From Candidatus Eiseniibacteriota bacterium (lineage in GTDB: Bacteria > Eisenbacteria > RBG-16-71-46 > CAIMUX01), in the NCBI GenBank assembly GCA_020633975.1, contig JACKCR010000006.1, forward strand, positions 62,001-126,000: a stretch of 64,000 bases of DNA, in the 5' to 3' direction. Position numbers and translations under genes: made by a program. A model generated the notes under the pieces. It made no database searches. It was not told the origin of the DNA and worked only from the letters and a program-made list of their open reading frames with translations. Each line of letters begins with the position of its first letter. Position 1 is the first letter of the stretch. This document shows positions 32,726-43,025 of the stretch, in pieces.

Positions 32726-33640
32726 CTACGGATCGGCCGTCTGCCGCACCCTCATCACCCGAAGCATCTCATCTGCCACCCGAACGGCTTCCACGGTGGC
32801 CCCTACGTCGTGGACTCGCACGAAATGGGCCCCCGCGAGGACCGCTCCGACATGGGCGCTGACCGAGCCCGCCCCCCGGAGCTCGGGCGGGAGTCCCAGG
32901 ATCCGGCCGAGGAACGACTTTCGTGACGCGCCGATCAGAACGGGCCGACCGAGCCTTTCGAGCGCAGGGACGGCGCCGAGGAGCTCCAGGTTCTGGTCCA
33001 GCTCCTTGCCGAAGCCGATTCCCGGGTCCACGACGATCTGGTCCGAGGTTACTCCCCGCGACCTCGCTACATCGATCGATGCCGAGAGAGAGGCCCGGAT
33101 TTCGCCCAGAAGGTCCGTGTAGTGTGTGTCCTGCTGCATCGTTCGCGGATTTCCACGCATGTGCATGAGGAAGAGCACGGCCCGAGAGTCCCTGGCCAGG
33201 TCAGCGATCCCGGGGTCGAAGCGGAGTCCGCTCACGTCATTGATGGCAGCGGCACCCGCCCCCAAGGCTCGCCTGGCCACTTCGGACTTGGTCGTATCGA
33301 TGGAGATAGGTAGGGGGAAGCCTCGCCTCTGGGCGGCGACGAGCACGGTCCCGATCCTGGCCCACTCCGTCTCCGTGTCGACCTCCGGGGCCCCAGGGCG
33401 GGTGCTCTCCCCACCCAGGTCGACCCAGTCCGCACCCTCCCGCCAGACTTCCTCGAGACGCCGGAGGGCGGCGTCCGGGGTGTCGTGCCGGCCTCCGTCT
33501 GAGAACGAGTCCGGTGTGACGTTCAGGACCGCCATGACCTGGGTCTTGTCGCCGAGGGCGACTTCGCGGCCCTGAACCCGGAGGTGGTACCTCGGCCTGG
33601 GTGCGAAGGCGTAGTCCTGCGCTGCCGTCTCCCTACGCAT
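32726..33640 (-). CDS. folP: Dihydropteroate synthase
   Basis: A 304-residue enzyme condensing p-aminobenzoate with 6-hydroxymethyl-dihydropterin pyrophosphate in folate synthesis. The ATG at 33640 has GGAGGA eight bases upstream; longer frames overlap the ftsH 3' end and the hairpin. Diagnostic motifs are present: VMAVLNVTPDSFSDGG, then VDLGGESTRPGAPEV, then VDPGIGFGKELDQNLELL and LIGASRKSFLGRIL. Its length is usual for the family. It is downstream of ftsH beyond a hairpin, so it may have its own promoter or be partly read through. cdaA follows 131 bases later. Confidence 0.94.
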   Translation of the reverse strand: MRRETAAQDYAFAPRPRYHLRVQGREVALGDKTQVMAVLNVTPDSFSDGGRHDTPDAALRRLEEVWREGADWVDLGGESTRPGAPEVDTETEWARIGTVLVAAQRRGFPLPISIDTTKSEVARRALGAGAAAINDVSGLRFDPGIADLARDSRAVLFLMHMRGNPRTMQQDTHYTDLLGEIRASLSASIDVARSRGVTSDQIVVDPGIGFGKELDQNLELLGAVPALERLGRPVLIGASRKSFLGRILGLPPELRGAGSVSAHVGAVLAGAHFVRVHDVGATVEAVRVADEMLRVMRVRQTADP

Positions 33641-33676
33641 CGCCGTTGTCCTCCGTGCCCTGGCTCCCAAGAGGAA

Positions 33677-33698
33677 GGCCGCCCCTTGCGGGACGGCC
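33677..33698 (-). terminator. Intrinsic terminator-like hairpin between ftsH and folP
   Basis: On the minus strand the sequence reads GGCCGTCCCGCAAGGGGCGG followed by CC, giving a 9-bp stem (one G-U pair) closed by a GCAA tetraloop, followed by the moderately T-rich stretch TTCCTCTT. It lies 31 bases beyond the ftsH stop and 37 bases before the folP start, so it may trim ftsH transcripts. Confidence 0.6.
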
Positions 33699-33728
33699 CC
33701 CTCGATACTAGAACTCGTCTTTCTCTGC

Positions 33729-35777
<2,049 letters not shown>

Positions 35778-35790
35778 CTACAGTCCTCGC

Positions 35791-36393
35791 TTAGGGGACC
35801 CTTGGCATTCCCTCGACTGTGAGAGCACCAATGAACGGGAGGTTACGGTAGTGCTCCTCGAAGTCGAGGCCGTACCCCACTACAAACTCTTTATCGATCC
35901 GGAAACCCGCGTCGTTCAGCGGAACCGACCGCTGGGCATCCTCCGGTTCGATCAACGCATAGTATTCGATCGACTTGGGTTCGTGGAGGCGTAGGAACCG
36001 GTCCACGTACTGGATCTTCGTTCCCCGCGCGCGCACACCCTCTACCAGCACCACGACACGTCCCCTGATGTCCGTTCCCAGATCGTGCACCACTCGGAGC
36101 GCCGTCGGGTCCTTCCGGGTCGGGTCGTAGCGCGAAACCTTCAGAAAATCGACCTGATGTTCGCCGCCGTAGGCACGCACCAGGTCACTCAAGAACACCA
36201 CCCCGCCGGTGAGGAGACCGATGAATATCGGAACGTCGCCCGGGAAACGGTCCCTCAGTCGAGCACCCATGTCGTTTACCCGTTCACGGACTTGCTGTTC
36301 CGTAACGAGCACGCGGACGTTGGTGGTGCCGAGTCGGAGTTCATCTCCGACGGAGAACTGGCGGTCGATCAGCGGAGGGTCCTCTCTTGTCAC
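35791..36393 (-). CDS. Hypoxanthine phosphoribosyltransferase homologue with degenerate PRPP loop
   Basis: A 200-residue protein homologous to Hpt across the whole fold, including the C-terminal FVVGYGLDFEEHYRNLPFIG, which is nearly textbook. However the PRPP-binding motif, normally VEDIVDTG, reads VEGVRARGT (117-125): the two acidic residues for metal and ribose binding and the Thr have changed to Gly, Ala and Arg. The LKGG loop near the pyrophosphate site reads LLTGG. Enzyme activity is therefore doubtful; a regulatory or structural role is possible, since in other bacteria Hpt, TilS and FtsH cooperate. It overlaps tilS by four bases (ATGA). Confidence 0.85.
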   Translation of the reverse strand: MTREDPPLIDRQFSVGDELRLGTTNVRVLVTEQQVRERVNDMGARLRDRFPGDVPIFIGLLTGGVVFLSDLVRAYGGEHQVDFLKVSRYDPTRKDPTALRVVHDLGTDIRGRVVVLVEGVRARGTKIQYVDRFLRLHEPKSIEYYALIEPEDAQRSVPLNDAGFRIDKEFVVGYGLDFEEHYRNLPFIGALTVEGMPRVP

Positions 36394-37514
36394 GTGAGGC
36401 GAGGGCGAGGCCCGGTTCGTTTCTGGCCGGCGGTGACTACCAGCCGAACCTCCCGCGCATTCACGAAAGCCCTAACCCCGGAGGGAAGGTCGAACTGCCG
36501 GGGCACGGAGTTCCTGAGAGCCTGCTCGAGCGCTCTGAGGTGAGCCTGACCAAGCTGTGCGGGGCCTTTGCTCACCGCCCGAAACGCGCGCTGGAGAATA
36601 CCTTCCACCAGATCGGGATCATAGTTCGCCAGCTTGGGGCGATCAAGACGGATCGCTTCCCCGTCCCGCTCCGGGCTGAGCGCGATCCAGGCGTCCTGGA
36701 CCTCCCGGTCGAAGCGGAGGGCTTGGGATCGGAGAGCGTCCGCCATCCGGAGGAGGGACTTCGCAGCGCCGGGCCGAATCTCAGCCTCGATGAGCGGCAA
36801 GAGACGGTGCCGGAGGCGGTTGCGGAGGTAGCGGAGGTCTTGGTTGGAGGAGTCCTCCCGCCAGTCGATCTGGCGCCGGCGGAGGTACTCCCGGAGTTCC
36901 TCGCGGCCGACCTCGAGCAGGGGGCGGACCCAGATCCCCCGCCGAGGAGGCATGCCGACGAGCCCCCGAAGCCCGGTCCCGCGGAGGAGTTGAAGGAGGA
37001 TGGTCTCTACCTGATCGTCTCGGTTGTGGCCGAGGAGGACGGCACTTGCTCCGATTCTCGTGGCGAGGCGCCGGGCGGCGCGTCTCCGGAGGGCCCTGGC
37101 CGTGGCTTCGCGGGACCCGAGCGCGCTCCGATCCCACGCGTCCTGTCGGATTCGGTAGCCGCTCGAAGGGAGTCCGAGACTCCGGGCCAGCTCCCGGACG
37201 AACCTGGCGTCGTCCCCGGAGTCCGGCCGCCATCCGTGGTCGACGTGGAGTACGTGCAGTCGCCATCGACGGCTGCGCGCTTCGCGGACGGCGAGGTCCA
37301 AAAGCGCCACGGAATCGGCTCCACCGGAAACGGACACGAGGATGGTGGCTCCGTCGTCGAGCGAAGTCGCTTCGGTCGAACGCCCGTCCCGGACCGAAGG
37401 GGAGGAGCCGGATGACGACTCGGCCCCGGAACGTCCTCCACCGGGGATCCTCGCGAGGCGGATTCCGTGACGGAAACGGGCCCGGATCGACACGTCTGCC
37501 TTCGTCCAGTTCAT
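36390..37514 (-). CDS. tilS: tRNA(Ile)-lysidine synthetase
   Basis: A 374-residue enzyme that converts C34 of tRNA-Ile(CAU) to lysidine so that it reads AUA. The PP-loop ATPase signature SVSGGADSVALLDLAV sits near residue 61, followed by HVLHVDHGWR and GHNRDDQVETILLQLLRGTG, the usual TilS core. An N-terminal extension of about 55 residues rich in Gly, Ser and Arg precedes it, with only weak ribosome sites for any of the candidate starts. The C-terminal domain is short compared with E. coli TilS and closer to the Aquifex type. The gene begins 36 bases after a tRNA gene with anticodon CAU on the same strand and shares ATGA with the hpt-like gene. Confidence 0.93.
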   Translation of the reverse strand: MNWTKADVSIRARFRHGIRLARIPGGGRSGAESSSGSSPSVRDGRSTEATSLDDGATILVSVSGGADSVALLDLAVREARSRRWRLHVLHVDHGWRPDSGDDARFVRELARSLGLPSSGYRIRQDAWDRSALGSREATARALRRRAARRLATRIGASAVLLGHNRDDQVETILLQLLRGTGLRGLVGMPPRRGIWVRPLLEVGREELREYLRRRQIDWREDSSNQDLRYLRNRLRHRLLPLIEAEIRPGAAKSLLRMADALRSQALRFDREVQDAWIALSPERDGEAIRLDRPKLANYDPDLVEGILQRAFRAVSKGPAQLGQAHLRALEQALRNSVPRQFDLPSGVRAFVNAREVRLVVTAGQKRTGPRPRLT

Positions 37515-37549
37515 GGGAAGCTCGTGTCCGGGAGGGAGAAGAAGGAATG

Positions 37550-37623
37550 TGCCGGCGGGTGGAATTGAACCACCGACCTTAGGGTTATGAATCCTACGCT
37601 CTTACCAACTGAGCTACGCCGGC
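37550..37623 (-). tRNA. tRNA with CAU anticodon, annotated as Met (possibly Ile2)
   Basis: The cloverleaf folds: acceptor GCCGGCG pairs with CGCCGGC, the D arm contains AGTTGGTA, the anticodon loop is TTCATAA (anticodon CAT), and the T arm is GGTGG-TTCAATT-CCACC. A discriminator A follows and CCA is not encoded. The G1-C72 pair rules out an initiator tRNA. The anticodon stem has an A-C mismatch at 31:39. A CAU anticodon could be elongator Met or the TilS substrate Ile2; its location immediately before tilS makes the second worth testing. Confidence 0.92.
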
Positions 37624-37702
37624 TCTCGCTCAACGAGGCTTGGGATCATGGACTCCGGGTGCCCGGACTGTCAAGAGGGGGGACTGACGGCTGCGGCCCG
37701 CC

Positions 37703-37732
37703 TTGACCCCTTGCTCACACGCTCCCTATACT
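37703..37732 (+). promoter_or_regulatory. Sigma-70-type promoter upstream of outer-membrane protein gene
   Basis: TTGACC at 37703-37708 and TATACT at 37727-37732 are separated by 18 bases, close to consensus, so transcription should start near 37739. The downstream gene starts at 37894, leaving a leader of about 155 bases. The tRNA at 37550-37623 faces the opposite way, so the promoter lies in a divergent spacer and has no gene between it and its target. Confidence 0.6.
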
Positions 37733-37893
37733 GCCGCCCTACGGTGGCCGGAAGCCATCTCCGGTTCGGTCCGCGTCTCGTCGAGGTGCGGAAGGGTCGC
37801 GGGGACGCGAGCATCCGAACCGGGGCAGCGTCACGGCTGCTTCCAAGACCGCCGCGACCGGGGTGCGGGGTTGGCGGACGCCGAGGAGGATGA

Positions 37894-38646
37894 ATGACGT
37901 TCAACAGGGTGCGGTGGATGGGCCGGGTGGTGTTGTTTGGCCTCCTTGCACTCCTCACGGTGACCTCGGTTGGGGCACAGTCCTCGCCGTCCGACATCTT
38001 CGTGAGCGAAGAGGCGGGGGACGAGGGGGACATCTTCGAGTCCCTGCAGGGATTCTCCGGATACGGTGCGTCTCTCGGCACGATCCGTTTCTACGGTAGC
38101 GACGCCGTCGATGGCGCGAAGACTCGATTCCTGCTCCAAGGAAACTATCGATACCGCTTCAACGAGGATTGGATCGGTACCGGTGACTTCGGCTTCGGTT
38201 GGAACTCCTTCGAGGCGCGCGGAGACACGGTCCTCACGGTCAACTTCGGTGCGCTGGGCGCAATGCGGCAGTTCAGCGGGTTCCAAGGGCTGGACTGGCG
38301 CGCGGGTGGTGGCTTCGGCCTCTACCGTTGGAACTACAAGTTCAACGGCAAGACCTTGCAGGACGGTGGTACCGGGCATCACTTCTACCGCGGGTTCGTT
38401 CCCGGTGTCATCCTCGCACTCGAAGCGGAGAAGCGGATCACCCAGCACGTCACGCTCACCGGTTCCGCGCAGAACCACTACATATTCTCTGGTGACGACA
38501 AGTTCGACTTCCTCTTCGATCAGAATCTGAAAGCGTACGCGTTCCGGCTCGGGATCCACTTCCACTTCTCTCCATACGAAGGGATCCTCTGGGAACAGGA
38601 GGAAGACCAAGGGCTGACCTTGGACTCTGGACAGTCAGGGTCCTGA
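37894..38646 (+). CDS. Outer-membrane beta-barrel protein
   Basis: A 250-residue protein with GAGGAGG before its ATG and a signal peptide (WMGRVVLFGLLALLTVTSVG) ending at AQS. The mature part shows alternating aromatic and small residues in short strands (TRFLLQGNYRYRFNEDWIGT, FGLYRWNYKFNG, YAFRLGIHFHF), typical of small 8-10 strand barrels. The family is not recognised; porin-like or adhesion-like roles both fit. It is downstream of a strong promoter and is followed by a terminator-like hairpin, so it is probably a single-gene transcript. Confidence 0.7.
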   Translation: MTFNRVRWMGRVVLFGLLALLTVTSVGAQSSPSDIFVSEEAGDEGDIFESLQGFSGYGASLGTIRFYGSDAVDGAKTRFLLQGNYRYRFNEDWIGTGDFGFGWNSFEARGDTVLTVNFGALGAMRQFSGFQGLDWRAGGGFGLYRWNYKFNGKTLQDGGTGHHFYRGFVPGVILALEAEKRITQHVTLTGSAQNHYIFSGDDKFDFLFDQNLKAYAFRLGIHFHFSPYEGILWEQEEDQGLTLDSGQSGS

Positions 38647-38663
38647 GCCCATGACGAGTTTCG

Positions 38664-38687
38664 ACGGCCGGGTGCAAATCCGGCCGT
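38664..38687 (+). terminator. Terminator-like hairpin between the barrel gene and guaB
   Basis: ACGGCCGG and CCGGCCGT form a perfect 8-bp stem around an 8-base loop, followed by TCGTGTATC. It begins 18 bases after the stop of the barrel gene. The T content after the stem is low, so termination may be partial. guaB starts 70 bases further on. Confidence 0.55.
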
Positions 38688-38757
38688 TCGTGTATCTACT
38701 GAGGACATTGGAACCCGACGATCGGCGGCACGGCCGCCGTCTCTACATGGAGGCTCG

Positions 38758-40233
38758 ATGATGGAGGACAGGATCCGGCAGATGGCCCTTACGTTCGACG
38801 ACGTACTGCTGGTACCCGCACGTTCCGAAGTCGTGCCGGCGGAAGTCGACGTGAGCGTCGAGCTGACTCCGAAGCTCCGCCTCAACATCCCGCTTCTCTC
38901 GGCTGCGATGGACACGGTGACCGAGGGACGGTTCGCGATCGCGCTCGCTCGGAGCGGTGGGATCGGCGTCATCCACAAGAACCTCACGATCGAACGGCAA
39001 GTCGACGAAGTCGACAAGGTGAAGCGTTCCGAGAGTGGGATGATCACCGACCCCGTCACGCTCCCGCCGGATCTACCGGTTGGCCGCGCCCTCGAGGTGA
39101 TGGCGCGCTACCGCGTCTCGGGCGTGCCGATCACGCAGGACGGACGGCTCGTCGGGATTCTCACGAACCGAGACCTCCGCTTCATCGAGGATCCGTCACT
39201 CCTCATCCGTGACATCATGACGAGCGACAAGCTCGTGACCGCTCCGCTCGGGACGACTCTGGAAGACGCCAAGTCGATCCTCCACAAGAACCGGATCGAG
39301 AAGCTACCGGTGGTCGACGAGACGGGGCGCCTTCGCGGTCTCATCACCGTGAAGGACATCCTCAAGAAGGCGAAGTATCCGAACGCATGTGTCGATTCGC
39401 ACGGACGCCTCCGGGTCGGGGCCGCGCTCGGGATCGGTGACGACGTGATGGAGCGTGCGGCGGAGCTGGTGAGGAAGGGTTGTGATCTCCTCGTCCTCGA
39501 CAGTGCGCATGGTCATTCCACGAAGGTGATGGACGTTCTCTCCCAGCTGAGGTCCGCGTTCCCCGACACCGACATCTCCTGCGGGAACGTGGCCACGACG
39601 GAAGCGACGGAAGAACTCTGCAAGCGCGGGGCGTCCGTGATCAAGGTGGGCATGGGGCCTGGCGCAATCTGTACGACGCGGGTCGTTGCCGGGATCGGCG
39701 TCCCACAGGTGACCGCGGTGATGGACTGTGCCGCAGCTGCGAACCGGCACGGCGTTCGCGTAGTCGCGGACGGTGGAATCAAGTACTCGGGCGACATCCC
39801 CAAGGCGATCGCCGCCGGATCCAGCGCGGTCATGATCGGAAGCCTCTTTGCGGGTACCGAAGAGAGCCCAGGCGAAACCGTGCTCTATCAAGGACGCGCC
39901 TACAAGCTCTACCGCGGAATGGGGTCGATCGACGCGATGCGTGCCGGAAGCGGCGACCGCTACTTCCAAGGTGACGAGAACGGCCCGGTGAACGAGAACA
40001 AACTCGTGGCGGAAGGGATCGAAGGGCGGGTGCCGTACAAAGGCAACCTCTCCGCGGTCGTCTTCCAGCTCATCGGCGGCCTCCGCGCGGGGATGGGATA
40101 CTGCGGGGTGCGGACGATCGAAGAGCTCCGGACGAAGACGCAGTTCGTCCAGATCACGAGCGCCGGTCTCCGCGAGAGTCATCCTCACGACGTGACGATC
40201 ACGAAGGAAGCGCCGAACTACAAGGAACAGTAG
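38758..40233 (+). CDS. guaB: Inosine-5'-monophosphate dehydrogenase
   Basis: A 491-residue enzyme oxidising IMP to XMP, the committed step to GMP. The TIM-barrel core is intact: [11 protein letters not shown] at the start, then SAAMDTVTE, the catalytic loop [13 protein letters not shown] with its Cys near residue 305, and the flap region [10 protein letters not shown]. Two CBS motifs lie between about 95 and 205 ([20 protein letters not shown] then [20 protein letters not shown]). The length matches the long bacterial form. ATG codons at 38758 and 38761 are both possible. It is not in an operon. Confidence 0.97.
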   Translation: MMEDRIRQMALTFDDVLLVPARSEVVPAEVDVSVELTPKLRLNIPLLSAAMDTVTEGRFAIALARSGGIGVIHKNLTIERQVDEVDKVKRSESGMITDPVTLPPDLPVGRALEVMARYRVSGVPITQDGRLVGILTNRDLRFIEDPSLLIRDIMTSDKLVTAPLGTTLEDAKSILHKNRIEKLPVVDETGRLRGLITVKDILKKAKYPNACVDSHGRLRVGAALGIGDDVMERAAELVRKGCDLLVLDSAHGHSTKVMDVLSQLRSAFPDTDISCGNVATTEATEELCKRGASVIKVGMGPGAICTTRVVAGIGVPQVTAVMDCAAAANRHGVRVVADGGIKYSGDIPKAIAAGSSAVMIGSLFAGTEESPGETVLYQGRAYKLYRGMGSIDAMRAGSGDRYFQGDENGPVNENKLVAEGIEGRVPYKGNLSAVVFQLIGGLRAGMGYCGVRTIEELRTKTQFVQITSAGLRESHPHDVTITKEAPNYKEQ

Positions 40234-40305
40234 GGCCCCTGGGATCGCGTCGTGCTCGTCGAGAGTCGCGCCGTGAAGGACGAGCTGCCGACGGGGTGTC
40301 GCCCG

Positions 40306-41718
40306 TCAGGCCGCCTTGCCGAGCCCCTCGACTTCGACCGAGTGGCGCTCGAGTCGTCTCAGAACGCTCTGCAGACTGCGCTGTTGGTCCACGTAGTCTT
40401 GAACGTCCGAGGCGAACGACTCGAGTCGGGTCCGGGTTTCGGCGACGCGACTGCCTAGGGTCTCGAAGATCGAGGTGAAAGAACGGGCGGCTTCTTCCCG
40501 TGCCGCCTCCACTTTTCCCGTGAGGGGGATGAGTTCGAGTGTGCGGACGTGCTTCGCGATCTCTTCCGTCTCGTTATCGAGTGTCTTCAGCTCGGACTCG
40601 AGATTGCGCAGCGTTTCGGGGAGCGCGTGCGTGCTCCGGAGGAACGTCTTCAGGAGAATCGCACAGCTCTTCTCTGTCGCTGTGGTCGGCCGGTCGAGGC
40701 GAAACTCGGTTCTCGGATCTTCGGTGTCCGCAGCGATCTCGAGGAGGAACTCTCGCACCACGTCGACTTCGAGTTTGCCGGCGATGATGCTCGAGATGGC
40801 GTGACGGAGTGGGCGTCCGAGGGACTTTGCCTGCTCATCGAATCGACCCATGCTCTCCGATGCCTCATCGGAGGTCCGTCCGATCCACTCGGCCACCACA
40901 CCGAGCGCTTCTCCACTACCGCTCAGTTGAGACGACTGGATCTGAGCGTTGAGCGCCATCATCCGGATGTCGCGCGCCCAAGCGCGAATGAACTGCGATT
41001 CCTCGACCAACCTTCCGCCCAGCGACGAAAGCCCCTCGATGTCCGCAAAGAGTTCCTTGAGGCCGCACCGTAGCGACTCACACCGCGCGAGGAGGCCGGA
41101 TAGGGTCGACGGAGGGTCTTCCATGCTTCCCGTGAATCCGAGGCCGGAACGCTCGAGGTTTACGAGTGCTGCCTCACGACTCGCCATCTCGGCTCGGAGG
41201 GCCGTCCACATGAAGTCTTCGTACTCGGCGAACCCGAGTCCGGAAAGGGTGTCCGTCAACTTGGAGAGACCGGCTTCGATCGAGTCCTTCCGCTTGCCGG
41301 TTCGTTTCTCCACACCCTGCTCGTGGGCGAGAAGGCCCGCGTAGACCGACGGAATCGACTGGAACACGGGGCTGGTCGGTTTGAGGCGGACCGAGAGGTA
41401 TCCGCGGTCGATCGGCAGGACCAAGGCCATGACCCAGTAGTAGCCGCCGTCCTTCGCCATGTTCTTCACGTACGCTGCGACCGGTTCCCCAGCCTGGATC
41501 TTCCGCCAGAGGAGCTCGAAGACGGCTCGGGGCATGTCTGGGTGCCGAATGATGTTGTGTGGCTCTCCGACCAGCTCGGCGAGGGTGTAGCCGGCGATCC
41601 TCGCGAACGTCGCGTTGCCGGCGTCGATGTGCCCCTTGAGGTCGGTGGTCGAGAAGAAGAGCTCGTCGATGTGGAACTCGCGCTCGGAGTCACGAGGTGT
41701 AGGACGGGCGTGAGACAT
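40306..41718 (-). CDS. Cytoplasmic PAS/MCP-like sensor protein
   Basis: A 470-residue protein with no membrane segment. An Aer-like PAS domain occupies residues 12-105 (FARIAGYTLAELVGEPHNII then HPDMPRAVFELLWRKIQAGE), of the type that binds FAD or haem and senses redox or oxygen. The rest is helical and Ala/Glu/Arg-rich. The segment MMALNAQIQSSQLSGSGEAL then GVVAEWIGRT resembles the MCP methylation and signalling helix (normally MLALNAAIEAARAGE...GFAVVAxEVR), with the key Ala-Ala-Arg positions replaced. A second similar segment lies near the C-terminus (LIPLTGKVEAAREEAARS). It probably couples to a chemosensory array or works alone. Its relation to the CheW-like gene at 52 kb is conjecture. 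Confidence 0.75.
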   Translation of the reverse strand: MSHARPTPRDSEREFHIDELFFSTTDLKGHIDAGNATFARIAGYTLAELVGEPHNIIRHPDMPRAVFELLWRKIQAGEPVAAYVKNMAKDGGYYWVMALVLPIDRGYLSVRLKPTSPVFQSIPSVYAGLLAHEQGVEKRTGKRKDSIEAGLSKLTDTLSGLGFAEYEDFMWTALRAEMASREAALVNLERSGLGFTGSMEDPPSTLSGLLARCESLRCGLKELFADIEGLSSLGGRLVEESQFIRAWARDIRMMALNAQIQSSQLSGSGEALGVVAEWIGRTSDEASESMGRFDEQAKSLGRPLRHAISSIIAGKLEVDVVREFLLEIAADTEDPRTEFRLDRPTTATEKSCAILLKTFLRSTHALPETLRNLESELKTLDNETEEIAKHVRTLELIPLTGKVEAAREEAARSFTSIFETLGSRVAETRTRLESFASDVQDYVDQQRSLQSVLRRLERHSVEVEGLGKAA

Positions 41719-41951
41719 TCCTGGCTCCCAATCGGGTCTACGAGTCCGGAGATGGTCGTCGATTGGCCGACTACCCTCCTCCGGGTGGATCGGCAGGAAC
41801 TGGGTGCCAACTTTAGGGGGCTGGTGGGAGTCCGGAGACGCGCGGGGGTGGGCGAGAACGGCCTCGAGCGAATGGGTGGCCGGGCTTGGACGAGAACGGC
41901 CGAGCCCGAGGGCCCGGCCGATCCGGCAGGATTCTTCGACCCCCAGGGGGA

Positions 41952-42614
41952 TCAGTTGCGGTAGATCGACTTCACGCCGCCCCAGCTCTCGTGCTCGACG
42001 GGAGTTGGGCCGCAGGGAGTCACGCAGGACCAGATCATGTAGTCGTTGCCGGTCGACTGGTTCACCGGGCCGCAGTCCGCTGCGGACCAGTAGGAACGAC
42101 CATCAGGCGCGGAGATGTCTTCCCCGACGACCCCGAAGCAGCCAACCCGCGGGCAGACCATGACGACATAGTCGCTGCCGGCAGGAACGCAGATCGGGGA
42201 GTCGAATGCGACTTCCCAGGTTCCGCCATCGTTCACGGTGATCGACGCGGTCGCGGAGTTGGAGGGGTCCCCCATCTCGCTGACCGTTACGTCGACGACG
42301 CCAGGCAGTACCCAGAAGTCCGAGAACCAGCTCGCGCTCTGGACTTCATAATCCCCGCCACTCGGTGGCGTGAACACGACGCCCAAGAACTGGTGCAAGT
42401 TGCCGCTGTAGTAGCCCAAGGTGGGACCGGATCCCGGTGTGTCATCGCTGCCATCGTCATAGCGAAGCTGCGTGTCACACGGAACGGTGCCCTCCCCGGA
42501 CGGAACAACGGGGTTGATGCCATCAGGGATCGTCGTGCGCTCCTCGGCCAAGGCAGTCACCGCCGAGCCTGCCGCAAAAAGGAGCGTCGACAGGATGAGT
42601 ACGGTTTTCTTCAT
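41952..42614 (-). CDS. Secreted protein of unknown function
   Basis: A 220-residue protein. The ATG at 42614 follows CCGGAGGATTC, and MKKTVLILSTLLFAAGSAVT is a signal peptide. The mature protein has about eight Cys, many Asp and Gly, and short beta strands (TLGYYSGNLHQFLGVVFTPP, SASWFSDFWVLPGVVDV), suggesting a disulphide-stabilised beta-sandwich. Segments of similar style appear in the giant secreted proteins of this window, but I could not align them by eye. No sorting tail is present. Confidence 0.65.
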   Translation of the reverse strand: MKKTVLILSTLLFAAGSAVTALAEERTTIPDGINPVVPSGEGTVPCDTQLRYDDGSDDTPGSGPTLGYYSGNLHQFLGVVFTPPSGGDYEVQSASWFSDFWVLPGVVDVTVSEMGDPSNSATASITVNDGGTWEVAFDSPICVPAGSDYVVMVCPRVGCFGVVGEDISAPDGRSYWSAADCGPVNQSTGNDYMIWSCVTPCGPTPVEHESWGGVKSIYRN

Positions 42615-43025
42615 GAATCCTCCGGTTGCCGCAAGCGGTAGGTGCCACAGATTCATGTACAGCCAAGATGTAAGCGAAGGAGTCGCTCTCTTCCGTTCGA
42701 GACATCGGCCCGTGGATTGCGGCGGATCTGAGACGACGCCATCCCGGAATCGAGCAGGTGCAGTATGGCCCATATGTGAGAACGGGGCACGGACTGATCG
42801 ATCGTTCCGTGAGCGTTTCGCTAGTTTCGCCGGGCCTCGGTAGGAGCTGGCGCGGCACTGGGCTGACCCAGCAAATTCCGTAGCTTCGCTCTAAGGTATG
42901 TTTGTTTTGCAAGTTGTGGACGCTCAGGACGGAATGGGTTGGCGCGATGACCTTCGGAAGCTCGTTTCCGGGGCGTTGGGCGATCCCGGTTGTGGGAAGG
43001 CTGGGTTGGGAGGAGTATCCAGCAC
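42615..43025. other. Divergent intergenic region
   Basis: About 410 bases between the secreted protein and the large fusion gene, transcribed away from each other. Open frames inside it are Arg-rich and lack ribosome sites. No convincing promoter was found. Confidence 0.5.
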
